Below are positions 11,224-19,538 of a stretch of 64,000 nucleotides of DNA, in pieces; position 1 is the first letter of the stretch, and the number at the start of each line of letters is the position of its first letter. This stretch comes from Poindextera sp035294785. Lineage in GTDB: Bacteria > Pseudomonadota > Alphaproteobacteria > Caulobacterales > Caulobacteraceae. A program made the translations under genes and the position numbers. The notes below the pieces were generated by a model. That model made no database searches. It was not told where the DNA came from and was given only the letters and a program-made list of their open reading frames with translations. Location: contig DATGKF010000065.1 in assembly GCA_035294785.1 (NCBI GenBank), positions 1 to 64,000 of the forward strand, given 5' to 3'.

Positions 11224-11801
11224 GCGAGGCGCTCGCTGTCCGCTTCGAAGCGATTCTACGCGCCACGCCGAACCTGATGCGCGTGCTGAGCGCCGCCCGC
11301 GATCTCGGCCTGCCTGATTGGCTGATCACATCCGGCGCCATCTACCAGCCTGTGCTGAACAGCCTGACCGGCCGTGACGCCGACCACGGGATCAAGGACT
11401 ACGACCTCTTCTACTACGATCCGTCCGACCTCTCGTACGAGGCCGAGGACGTGGTCATCAGGGCGGCGGCCAGAGCATTCCCGCCGGACCTCGCACCGCT
11501 GGTCGAGGTCAGAAACCAGGCGCGCGTGCACCTTTGGTTTGAGGCGCACTTCGGCGAGGCCTATGCGCCGCTGTCGTGCAGCGCCGAGGCGCTCAGCCGC
11601 TTCACGTCAGCGACGTTCGCCGTCGGCGCAGCGCTCGAGGCGGACGGCCGCCTGCGGATCGAAGCACCGTTCGGGCTTGAGGATCTCTTCGCCCTGCGAC
11701 TGAGGCCGAACCCGCTGCGGGCGACGAAGGGCTTCGCGCGGACGGCTCAGCGGGCGCTCGAACGTTGGCCGGAACTTGTGGTCGAGGCGCCTGCCGCCTA
11801 G
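11220..11801 (+). CDS. Nucleotidyltransferase-family protein (DUF925-type)
   Basis: This 193-residue protein belongs to the group often annotated as nucleotidyltransferase family, NTP_transf_6 (formerly DUF925). Segments SGAIYQPVLNSL, DHGIKDYDLFYYD and VEVRNQARVHLWFE match that family, in which an Asp-x-Asp-like pair (here DYD) would bind metal. The substrate is unknown. Its start overlaps the thiD stop as ATGA, so it is the last gene of the ftsH-folP-thiD run. Its stop codon overlaps the stop of the convergent histidine kinase within a CTAG tetranucleotide (11798-11801). Confidence 0.8.
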   Translation: MSEALAVRFEAILRATPNLMRVLSAARDLGLPDWLITSGAIYQPVLNSLTGRDADHGIKDYDLFYYDPSDLSYEAEDVVIRAAARAFPPDLAPLVEVRNQARVHLWFEAHFGEAYAPLSCSAEALSRFTSATFAVGAALEADGRLRIEAPFGLEDLFALRLRPNPLRATKGFARTAQRALERWPELVVEAPAA

Positions 11802-13654
11802 GCGCGGTTTTCCGCGGGCGCCCCCGGCGCGGTCTCTTCGCCCGCCTCGCGCCAGGCGGCCTGGACGACCTCGAACAGGCGGCCGACCTCGATCGGCTTG
11901 GCCAGGTGCCCGTCCATGCCGGCCTCGACGTAGGCCTGCACCTGATGGGTCAGCACGTTGGCGGAAAGGGCCACGATCGTCGTGCGCCGCCGGCCGGTCT
12001 CGGCCTCGGCCTGACGGATCAGCTTCGTCGCGCAGAGCCCGTCCATGACCGGCATTTGCATGTCCATCAGAATGAGGTCGAAGGGTTGCTGCCGCCAAGC
12101 CTCGACCGCCAGTTCACCGTTCTCGACAATGATCGGCGCGACGCCGACCTGCGCGAGCAGCGTCTTCAGAACCAGCTGGTTGGTTGCGTTGTCCTCGGCC
12201 GCGAGAATGCGAAGCGCGCCAAGGTCGCCGCCGTCCTCGCCGCCATCGTCCGCGAGCGCGGCCGGCGCCGGCGCCGCCTGACGACTGTCGCCAAGCCTGA
12301 CGATCGGCAGGTCGACGGTGAAGGTCGAGCCAAAGCCGAGCGTGCTCTCGGCCTTGATCTGGCCGCCCATCATCTGGGTCAGCTCCCGGCAGATGGCGAG
12401 GCCGAGCCCGGTGCCGCCAAAGCGACGCGTGGTCGAGGCGTCGGCTTGCACGAACTTCTCGAACAGGCTCTCGAGCGCCTCGGGCGCGATGCCTTCGCCG
12501 GTATCGGAGACGACGATGCGAACGCCGGGGTCGAGCGCGAGGAGCTGAATGCGGACTTCGCCCTGGGCAGTGAACTTCAGCGCATTTGAGGCGAGATTAT
12601 GCAGGATCTGGCGGATGCGGGTCGGGTCGCCCTGATAGACGCCATGCACGGCGTCCTCGACGTCGAGGCGGAAGGCGAGGCCACGCTCCTCGGCGATGGC
12701 CGCGAACACCGCATGCGCGCCGCGCGCCAGGTCGGACAGGTCGAAGGCTGTGCTCTCGAGGGTCAGCCGGCCGGCCTCGATCTTCGAGAGGTCGAGGATG
12801 TCGTTGAGGATCGCGAGCAGGGTCTCGCCGGACTCGCGCACGACCGCGATCCGCTCGCGCTGTGCGTCGTTGAGTTCGTCGGCCTGCATCGCCTGGGCCA
12901 TGCCCAGGACGCCGTTCAGCGGCGTGCGGATCTCATGGCTCATCGTGGCGAGGAAGGCGCTCTTGGCGGCGTTGGCGGCGTCGGCCGCCTGCTCGCCGCG
13001 GCGGGCGAGCGCGCGCGCGTCGCGGAGCGCACTTCGCGACTGGTCGAGCTGGACGCGGGCGTTGCGCAGAAAGTTGGCGAGCCCGAGGCCGCCGGCGACG
13101 ACACTGATGCAGATGAAGACGTGGCCCTCTTGGTACCGCTCCCAGGCGATGCCGGCGGCGACGAAGAAGAGGGTGGCGAGATAGGGCGAGAGCAGCGCCA
13201 CGAAGATGCGCGGCGTCGCATAGTACTGCATCAGGAGATAGGTGAGGGAGACGAACACCATCACGAGCGCGAACAGCTGCGCGGCGTCCTCGCCCGATCG
13301 CCACAGGCTCACGAACCACGCCGAATAGATGCACGATCCGAGGAGGGTGAGAATGAACAGCGTCCGCGCGGCGCGGGTGCGGGCGCGGACGTCGGCGACA
13401 TCGGCCACGCGTTTGGCGACGCGCGAGGCGTAGACCGTCAGCAGCGTGGCGATCGCGAACCAGACATAGCCGATCAGTCCATGCAGCAAGACCGCCGAAC
13501 CGACCAGCATGGCGGTCGCGTGCACCATGCGGTTGCGGATGTTGCGGCTCGAGGCGACGAAGAGGCGAAGCGAGGCCTCGAGGTCTGCAGCCATGGCGGC
13601 CGGCCGCCGGGCTGGGGCGGTCTCCTGCGAAGTCACCGATCGAGACTCCCCCAA
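11798..13654 (-). CDS. Membrane-bound hybrid sensor histidine kinase with receiver domain
   Basis: A 618-residue hybrid kinase. The N-terminal third has about six hydrophobic membrane segments (roughly residues 43-195) and no recognisable periplasmic sensor. The HisKA domain carries ATMSHEIRTPLNG with phospho-acceptor His240. The HATPase motifs are NALKF, SDTGEGI and FGGTGLGLAI (about 358-421). A C-terminal receiver has AAEDN acidic residues and Asp531 in LILMDMQMPVMDG. The longest frame starts at TTG 13654; in-frame GTG (codon 7) or ATG (codon 21) starts are equally possible. No response regulator or HPt gene lies nearby, so it probably feeds a distant phosphorelay. The input signal is unknown. 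Confidence 0.9.
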   Translation of the reverse strand: MGESRSVTSQETAPARRPAAMAADLEASLRLFVASSRNIRNRMVHATAMLVGSAVLLHGLIGYVWFAIATLLTVYASRVAKRVADVADVRARTRAARTLFILTLLGSCIYSAWFVSLWRSGEDAAQLFALVMVFVSLTYLLMQYYATPRIFVALLSPYLATLFFVAAGIAWERYQEGHVFICISVVAGGLGLANFLRNARVQLDQSRSALRDARALARRGEQAADAANAAKSAFLATMSHEIRTPLNGVLGMAQAMQADELNDAQRERIAVVRESGETLLAILNDILDLSKIEAGRLTLESTAFDLSDLARGAHAVFAAIAEERGLAFRLDVEDAVHGVYQGDPTRIRQILHNLASNALKFTAQGEVRIQLLALDPGVRIVVSDTGEGIAPEALESLFEKFVQADASTTRRFGGTGLGLAICRELTQMMGGQIKAESTLGFGSTFTVDLPIVRLGDSRQAAPAPAALADDGGEDGGDLGALRILAAEDNATNQLVLKTLLAQVGVAPIIVENGELAVEAWRQQPFDLILMDMQMPVMDGLCATKLIRQAEAETGRRRTTIVALSANVLTHQVQAYVEAGMDGHLAKPIEVGRLFEVVQAAWREAGEETAPGAPAENRA

Positions 13655-13744
13655 AAGCGCGCCGGGAACTTTGGTCGGATATGATTAAGGATGACTTTTC
13701 GGCCGGCGCCGCGGCGGCGGGGTGATTTCGAGCGAGGAACGCAC

Positions 13745-14683
13745 GTGCAGACGGTTCGATTGGGGCGAACGAACGCCATCGTCAGCGTGGCCGGCCTCGG
13801 CTGCGGCGGGGCGAGCCGGCTGGGCATGGCCCGCGGGGCGAGGGCGGAGGACGCCGCCCGCGTCGTCGCCGCCGCGATTGATCTGGGCGTCACCTTCATC
13901 GACACGGCGCGGAACTACGGCACCGAGGAGGCCGTGGGCCTGGGCGTCGCCGCCCGTCGCGATCAGGTGTTCATCTCGACGAAATCAAGCGCCGGACGGG
14001 ACGAGCGCCTGCTGTCAGGCGCCGAGTTGACAGAAAGTCTCGAGGGCAGCCTGGAGCGTTTGAAGACCGATCGGGTCGACCTCTTCAACCTGCATGGCGT
14101 CGCGCCTGGCCAGTATGAGCACTGCGTCCGCGTGCTGGTCCCCGAGCTCAAACGTCAGCAGGCGTCGGGGAAGATTCGCTTCATTGGCGTGACCGAGATG
14201 TTCGGTCGCGACACTGCCCACCAGATGCTGGAGCGCGCGCTGCCGGACGACCTGTTCGACGTCGTCATGGTGGGCTTCAACCTGTTGAACCCATCGGCGC
14301 GCCGGCGCGTCTTTCCCGAGACACTGAAGCGCGATGTCGGCACGCTGATCATGTTCGCGGTGCGTCGGAACCTCTCGGACCCCACGGCGCTCAAGGCCGC
14401 GATCGACGGCCTGATCGACCGCGGCGAGGTCGACGCGACCGGGCTCGATCGCGATGACCCGCTGGGCTTCCTGCGCGCCGAAACCGCCTCTGGATCGCTG
14501 ACCGAGGCGGCCTATCGCTTTTGCCGGCACGAGCCGGGCGCCAACGTGATCCTGACCGGCACCGGCAGCATCGAACACCTGAAGGCCAACCTCGCGGCCA
14601 TCGAGGGCCCGCCGCTGCCGGCCGAGACGCACCAGCGCCTCGACCAGCTGTTCGGCCAGGTGGACAGCGTCTCCGGGAACTAG
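13745..14683 (+). CDS. Aldo/keto reductase family oxidoreductase
   Basis: A probable NAD(P)H-dependent reductase of the aldo/keto reductase superfamily, about 312 residues. Seen are VSVAGLGCGG near the start, the catalytic-type segment GVTFIDTARNYGTEEAVG (Asp and Tyr of the AKR tetrad), ISTKSS, the RLKTDRVDLFNLHG strand, and IRFIGVTEM. I chose GTG at 13745 because a purine-rich GAGGAAC ribosome binding site lies just upstream; an ATG at 13691 would add 18 Arg-rich residues without family similarity. The C-terminal NVILTGTGSIEHLKANL fits cofactor binding. The substrate cannot be told. The stop overlaps the convergent DUF992 gene in CTAG. Confidence 0.86.
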   Translation: MQTVRLGRTNAIVSVAGLGCGGASRLGMARGARAEDAARVVAAAIDLGVTFIDTARNYGTEEAVGLGVAARRDQVFISTKSSAGRDERLLSGAELTESLEGSLERLKTDRVDLFNLHGVAPGQYEHCVRVLVPELKRQQASGKIRFIGVTEMFGRDTAHQMLERALPDDLFDVVMVGFNLLNPSARRRVFPETLKRDVGTLIMFAVRRNLSDPTALKAAIDGLIDRGEVDATGLDRDDPLGFLRAETASGSLTEAAYRFCRHEPGANVILTGTGSIEHLKANLAAIEGPPLPAETHQRLDQLFGQVDSVSGN

Positions 14684-15171
14684 CCTTCCGGAACGTATTC
14701 CAGCGTCATCGCGCCGATGCCGGCCGCGACGTTGAGGCCGGTGTTGCCTTCGACGCTCAGCGGCTGCAGCGAGATCGAACGGTCGAGACCGCCCACCAGC
14801 AGGTTCGCCGAGGCGCCAACGCCGACCGTCGCGCCAGCCGTAAGGCCCGCGTAGTGGCCGTTCAACGACCCCGGCGGCGGGCCGTTCGTGGGCGCGAACA
14901 CGGCCCAGACCAGCACGCCGCCGCTTTGATAGCCCACGTCGACGCCAAACTTGTCGATCGAGCCTTTGTAGCGGGCGACCACGCGGCCATCCTTCTCGAG
15001 CACGCAATGGATCGCGTGGGTGGAGCCGAACACGAGGCCCCAGCCGCTGGCTTCGTTACACGTCAGAACCCCGGTCCTGACGCCCGACTGCGCCTGCGCG
15101 GGCGCGGCCATGGCCAGCGCCAGCGCGCCAGCCGCCGCGACGCCCAGGATTGAGCGATGCGATACCTTCAT
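14680..15171 (-). CDS. Secreted DUF992-family protein
   Basis: A 163-residue exported protein with a clear signal peptide (SILGVAAAGALALAMAAPAQAQ). The mature part begins with TGVLTCNEASGWGLVFGS and contains YKGSIDKFGVDVGYQSGGV, VWAVFAPT and YAGLTAGATVGVGASANLLVGG. These features match the alphaproteobacterial DUF992 family, whose function is unknown. Two cysteines in the mature part could form a disulfide. The ATG at 15171 is preferred over an upstream in-frame start because it begins the signal peptide. The gene is divergent from edd and convergent with the aldo/keto reductase. Confidence 0.83.
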   Translation of the reverse strand: MKVSHRSILGVAAAGALALAMAAPAQAQSGVRTGVLTCNEASGWGLVFGSTHAIHCVLEKDGRVVARYKGSIDKFGVDVGYQSGGVLVWAVFAPTNGPPPGSLNGHYAGLTAGATVGVGASANLLVGGLDRSISLQPLSVEGNTGLNVAAGIGAMTLEYVPEG

Positions 15172-15237
15172 GATCAAGTCTCCGTGAACCCCGACAGCGT
15201 TGCCGTAACGATCTCGCTCGTCGGCGGGTTCCGTCAA

Positions 15238-15249
15238 GAGCCAAGGCTC
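15238..15249. promoter_or_regulatory. Inverted repeat in the DUF992/edd divergent promoter
   Basis: GAGCC-aa-GGCTC forms a compact inverted repeat. It is itself flanked by an imperfect outer repeat (CGGCGGGTTC at about 15221-15231 and GAACCGCCG at about 15252-15260). It lies in the 163-base divergent region upstream of edd. It could be an operator for a sugar-responsive regulator or only a transcript hairpin; there is no match I can name with confidence. Confidence 0.3.
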
Positions 15250-15334
15250 ATGAACCGCCGGCCGCGCTTGTGGTAGGAACGCCACGCTCCGCGCCGCCGT
15301 TTTGCCTGCGCGGCGGGAGCGCAAGGGAGCGCCG

Positions 15335-17137
15335 ATGCAGACGATCGTCGCCGAGGTCACCGAACGAATAGTCGCAAGGAGCCGCAATCGGCGCGCCGAC
15401 TACCTGGCGCGCATGGCCGCCGCGGCCGCCGACGACCCGGGCCGCGCCAAGCTCTCGTGCGCCAACTGGGCGCATGCCTTCGCCGCCCAGCCGGCCGCCG
15501 ATAAGGCGCGGATTCTGGATCCCCGCGCGCCCAACATCGCCATCGTCTCGTCCTACAACGACATGCTCTCGGCGCATCAGCCGCTGGAGCGCTTCCCAGC
15601 GCTGATCCGTGAGGCGGCCCGCGAAGCGGGCGCGACCGCGCAATTCGCCGGCGGCGTGCCGGCGATGTGTGACGGCGTCACCCAGGGGCGGCCGGGTATG
15701 GAGCTCTCGCTCTTCTCACGCGACGTGATCGCCATGGCGACGGCGGTCGCGCTCACCCACGACGCCTTCGACGGGGCGATCCTCCTGGGCGTCTGCGACA
15801 AGATCGTGCCGGGACTCCTCATCGGCGCGCTGGCGTTTGGCCACCTGCCGGTGATCTTCGCGCCTGGCGGGCCGATGACCAGCGGCCTCTCGAACGACGA
15901 AAAGGCCAAGGTCCGCGCCCGATACGCCCAAGGTCAGGCGACGCGCGAGGAGCTGCTCGCCTCGGAGATGGCGGCCTACCACGGGCCCGGCACCTGCACT
16001 TTCTTCGGCACGGCCAATTCGAACCAAATGCTGATGGAGATGATGGGACTGCACCTGCCGGGCGCGGCCTTCGTCAATCCGGGCACGCCGCTGCGCGACG
16101 CGCTGACCAGCGCGGCCGCCCGTCGCACCGCCGAGATCGGGCCGAAATCCCAGGCCTACACGCCGCTCTCGCGAGTGGTCGACGAGCGCGCCATCGTCAA
16201 CGGAATGGTCGGTCTCCTGGCCACCGGCGGCTCGACCAACCACACCCTGCACCTGGTCGCCATCGCCCGCGCCGCCGGGATCGAGATCGACTGGAACGAC
16301 TTCGCCGACCTCTCGGCCGTCACGCCGCTGATCGCCCGCGTCTATCCGAACGGCTCGGGCGACGTGAACCACTTCCATGCCGCCGGCGGCATGGCCTTCG
16401 TGATCCGCCAGCTGCTCGACGCCGGCCTCGCCCACGAGGGCGTCTCGACGGTCGCCGGACCGGGCCTGCGCCTCTATCAACAGGAGCCATTCCTCGAGGG
16501 CGAGGCGCTGGTCTGGCGCGAGGGCCGCGACGCCCCGCTGGACCGGAGCATTCTTCGCCCGGTCAACGATCCGTTCGACGGCCACGGCGGCATCCGCCTC
16601 CTGAGCGGTGGGCTCGGCCGGGCGGTGACCAAGACCTCGGCGGTCGACGCCGCCCACCGCTGCGTCGAGGCGCCGGCGCGCGTGTTCGACGACCAGGACG
16701 ACCTGATCGCCGCCTTCGACGCCGGCCGGCTGACGGGCGATTTCGTCGCGGTCGTCCGCTTCCAGGGGCCGAAGGCGAACGGCATGCCGGAGCTGCATGC
16801 GCTGACCCCGACGCTGGGCGTCCTGATGGACCGCGGACAGAAGGTGGCGCTGGTCACCGATGGGCGGATGTCGGGCGCGTCGGGGAAGGTTCTCGTGGCT
16901 CTGCACGTGACGCCGGAGGCAGCCGACGGCGGTGCGCTCGCGTACGTGCGCGACGGCGATGTGATCCGCCTCGACGCCGAGGCCGGCGTGCTCGACGTCG
17001 CGGTCGAGCCGGCCGCGCTGCGCGCGCGGACGCCGGCCACGCATCGCCCGGTCCAGCACGGCTTCGGGCGGGAGCTGTTCGGCCACATGCGCCGCACGGT
17101 CGGCCCGGCGGAGGCCGGCGCCTCGGTGCTCTTCTGA
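15335..17137 (+). CDS. edd: 6-phosphogluconate dehydratase (Entner-Doudoroff)
   Basis: Edd dehydrates 6-phosphogluconate to KDPG, the key step of the Entner-Doudoroff pathway. The 600-residue protein carries the three cysteine segments expected to hold the iron-sulfur cluster (VPAMCDGVTQG, GVCDKIVPG, GTCTFFGTANSNQM). The C-terminal DGRMSGASGKVLVALHVTPEA is typical of the IlvD/Edd family. The ATG at 15335 gives MQTIVAEVTERIV; the upstream in-frame region is not conserved. It heads an edd-glk-pyk run with only five bases before glk. No zwf or pgl is present in the window, unlike the common zwf-pgl-edd-glk order. Confidence 0.96.
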   Translation: MQTIVAEVTERIVARSRNRRADYLARMAAAAADDPGRAKLSCANWAHAFAAQPAADKARILDPRAPNIAIVSSYNDMLSAHQPLERFPALIREAAREAGATAQFAGGVPAMCDGVTQGRPGMELSLFSRDVIAMATAVALTHDAFDGAILLGVCDKIVPGLLIGALAFGHLPVIFAPGGPMTSGLSNDEKAKVRARYAQGQATREELLASEMAAYHGPGTCTFFGTANSNQMLMEMMGLHLPGAAFVNPGTPLRDALTSAAARRTAEIGPKSQAYTPLSRVVDERAIVNGMVGLLATGGSTNHTLHLVAIARAAGIEIDWNDFADLSAVTPLIARVYPNGSGDVNHFHAAGGMAFVIRQLLDAGLAHEGVSTVAGPGLRLYQQEPFLEGEALVWREGRDAPLDRSILRPVNDPFDGHGGIRLLSGGLGRAVTKTSAVDAAHRCVEAPARVFDDQDDLIAAFDAGRLTGDFVAVVRFQGPKANGMPELHALTPTLGVLMDRGQKVALVTDGRMSGASGKVLVALHVTPEAADGGALAYVRDGDVIRLDAEAGVLDVAVEPAALRARTPATHRPVQHGFGRELFGHMRRTVGPAEAGASVLF

Positions 17138-17142
17138 CCGCG

Positions 17143-18111
17143 ATGTCGGGGCAGGAAGGCCTTGTCGGCGACGTCGGCGGCACGCACGCACGCTTCGCCC
17201 TCGCTCGCCTCGAGGCAGGCCGCGTCCACGTCACCCACGCCAAGGTGTTGAGCGCGCACGACTACCGAAGCGGCGAAGCGGCGCTGGCCGCCTACTGCGG
17301 CCACCTCCCTGATCGGGCGCCGAAGCAGGCCGTGATCGCCGCCGCCGGACCGATCGAGAACGCCCGCGTCGACTTCACCAACAACCCGGGCTGGGGGTTC
17401 TCCGAGGCCGAGCTGAAACGCGGCGGTGGGTTCTCCGCCGCGCGGTTGATCAACGACTTCACCGCCCAGGCGCTGGCCATTCCACAGCTCGGCTCGAACG
17501 ATACGCGCCTCGTCGGTCCGAGGCGGCGGACGCCGGCGCACGCCACCGCGGTGATCATGGGGCCCGGCACGGGCTTCGGCGCCGCCGCGCTGGCGGACGA
17601 CGGTCGGGCCACGGCGGTGGTCACCGGCGAAGGCGGGCATGCGTCCTTCGCACCCGAGGACGACACGGAGATCGCGATTCTGGCTCGTCTCGCCAAGGCG
17701 TATGGGCGGGTTTCGATCGAGCACCTGCTCTCCGGCCCCGGGCTCCTCAACCTCTATCGGACGCTGGCCGAACTCGGCGGCGAGGCGGCGCCGCTTGACC
17801 AGCCGGACGCGATCACACGCGCCGGCCTCGCGGGCGACCGGCTCGCGCGACGGGCGCTCGACCGCTTCTGCGCCATCCTCGGATCGGTCGCCGGCAATCT
17901 CGCGCTGACCCTCGGCGCCCGCGGCGGCGTCTACGTCTCAGGCGGCATTGCGCCGGCGATCCTCGAAGTGCTCAAAGCAAGCGACTTTCGCCGGCGCTTC
18001 GAAGCGAAGGACCGCATGAGCGCGTACCTGGCCGCCATCCCCACGCGGGTCGTCGTTCAGCCGCACGTGGCCCTCATCGGCGCCGCCACGTTGCTCGGAA
18101 CGCTCCGATGA
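17143..18111 (+). CDS. glk: Glucokinase
   Basis: Glk phosphorylates glucose with ATP. The phosphate-binding GDVGGTHARFALA is at the N-terminus. AAAGPIENARVDFTNNPGW, a sugar-binding LINDFTAQALAIP segment, the GPGTGFGAA loop and EGGHASFAP are also present, all typical of the bacterial glucokinase (Glk) family rather than ROK kinases. The 322-residue length is normal. It sits between edd and pyk, and its stop overlaps the pyk ATG (ATGA), so the three are likely one transcript feeding glucose into the Entner-Doudoroff pathway. Confidence 0.95.
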   Translation: MSGQEGLVGDVGGTHARFALARLEAGRVHVTHAKVLSAHDYRSGEAALAAYCGHLPDRAPKQAVIAAAGPIENARVDFTNNPGWGFSEAELKRGGGFSAARLINDFTAQALAIPQLGSNDTRLVGPRRRTPAHATAVIMGPGTGFGAAALADDGRATAVVTGEGGHASFAPEDDTEIAILARLAKAYGRVSIEHLLSGPGLLNLYRTLAELGGEAAPLDQPDAITRAGLAGDRLARRALDRFCAILGSVAGNLALTLGARGGVYVSGGIAPAILEVLKASDFRRRFEAKDRMSAYLAAIPTRVVVQPHVALIGAATLLGTLR

Positions 18112-19538
18112 TCCGCGCGCGGCGCGCCCGCATCGTCGCCACCCTCGGTCCGGCGAGCGCCGCGCCGGACAAGGTGCTGGAGTTGGCGCGCGCCGGGGCC
18201 GACGTCTTTCGCCTCAACTTCAGCCACGGCGAGCACGCCGATCACGCAGCCGCGCTGGACGCGGTCCGCGCGGCTGAAGCGGTCGTCGAGCGGCCGCTGG
18301 GCGTGCTCGGCGATCTCCAGGGGCCGAAGTTCCGCATTGGAACGTTCCGGGGCGGGCATGTCGCGATCAAGCCCGGGGCGCGGTTTCGCTTCGACCTCGA
18401 TCCGGCGCCGGGGACGACCAAGCGGGTCCAGATGCCGCATCCCGAACTGTTCGCCGCCTTGCGCGTCGGCGCGGACCTCCTGATCGACGATGGCCGCGTG
18501 CGCATGCGGGTTGAACGCTGTGGGACGGATTTCGCCGACGTCGAGGTCATGGCCGGGGATGCGCTCTCGGACCACAAGGGGATTGCCCTGCCCGGCGTGG
18601 TCATCGCCCACCCCGCCTTGACAGCCAAGGATCGCGACGACCTGGCGTTCGCGCTGCGCATCGGCGTCGACTGGGTGGCGCTGTCGTTCGTCCAGCGGGC
18701 CGCGGATATGGCCGAACTGCGGCGCATCGTGCGCGGCCGCGCCGGCGTCCTGGCCAAGATCGAAAAACCGGCCGCGCTCGCCGACTTGCCGGCGGTGCTC
18801 GACCAGTGCGACGCAGTGATGGTGGCGCGCGGCGATCTCGGCGTCGAACTCGAGCCGGAAGAGGTGCCGGTGGCGCAGAAGATGATCGTCCGCGCCGCCC
18901 GCCGTCGAGGGCTGCCGGTGATCATCGCCACTCAGATGCTGGAATCGATGACGACCTCGCCACAGCCGACCCGGGCCGAGGCGTCTGACGTCGCCAACGC
19001 GGTCTATGAGGGCGCCGATGCGCTGATGCTGTCGGCCGAGACCGCCGCCGGCGCCTATCCGGTCGAGGCGGTGACGATGATGAGCCGCATCATCGAGCGG
19101 GTGGAGCGCGACCCGAACTGGCCGGGCCTCATGGACGCCGAGCACGGCGGCGTCGAGGACGAAGACGCCGACGCCCTGGTCGCCGCCGCGCGCCGCGCGG
19201 CGGAGTCCGGATCGACCGCCTGCCTCGCCGCCTTCACCACCACCGGGGTCACGGCGCTTCGCCTCGCGCGAGAGCGGCCGTTGCAGCCGGTTCTGGCCCT
19301 GACCGCCGACGTGCGGGTCGCCCGGCGGCTGTCGCTGGTCTGGGGGCTGGAACCGCGGCTGGCCGAACAGCCGAAAGGGCTGGATCACCTGACCAAAGGC
19401 GCGGCCAGCCTGGCGGCCGAGCTCGGTCTTGCGCCGGAGAACGGCCGCGTGTTGATCCTCGCCGGCACGCCGTTCGGCTCGCCCGGCGCGGCCAACCTGC
19501 TGCGCCTGGCGCACGCGCCGGCGAAGCGCGGCGGCTAG
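18108..19538 (+). CDS. pyk: Pyruvate kinase
   Basis: Pyruvate kinase converts phosphoenolpyruvate and ADP to pyruvate and ATP. Seen are RARIVATLGPAS and FRLNFSHG at the N-terminus, the active-site helix with LAKIEKPAAL, the metal-binding MVARGDLGVELEPEEVP, and the TQMLESM motif. The C-terminal domain with STACLAAFTTTGVTALRLARERP is present. The 476-residue length is usual. It is translationally coupled to glk. Its stop overlaps that of the convergent porin gene within CTAG (19535-19538). Confidence 0.96.
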   Translation: MIRARRARIVATLGPASAAPDKVLELARAGADVFRLNFSHGEHADHAAALDAVRAAEAVVERPLGVLGDLQGPKFRIGTFRGGHVAIKPGARFRFDLDPAPGTTKRVQMPHPELFAALRVGADLLIDDGRVRMRVERCGTDFADVEVMAGDALSDHKGIALPGVVIAHPALTAKDRDDLAFALRIGVDWVALSFVQRAADMAELRRIVRGRAGVLAKIEKPAALADLPAVLDQCDAVMVARGDLGVELEPEEVPVAQKMIVRAARRRGLPVIIATQMLESMTTSPQPTRAEASDVANAVYEGADALMLSAETAAGAYPVEAVTMMSRIIERVERDPNWPGLMDAEHGGVEDEDADALVAAARRAAESGSTACLAAFTTTGVTALRLARERPLQPVLALTADVRVARRLSLVWGLEPRLAEQPKGLDHLTKGAASLAAELGLAPENGRVLILAGTPFGSPGAANLLRLAHAPAKRGG

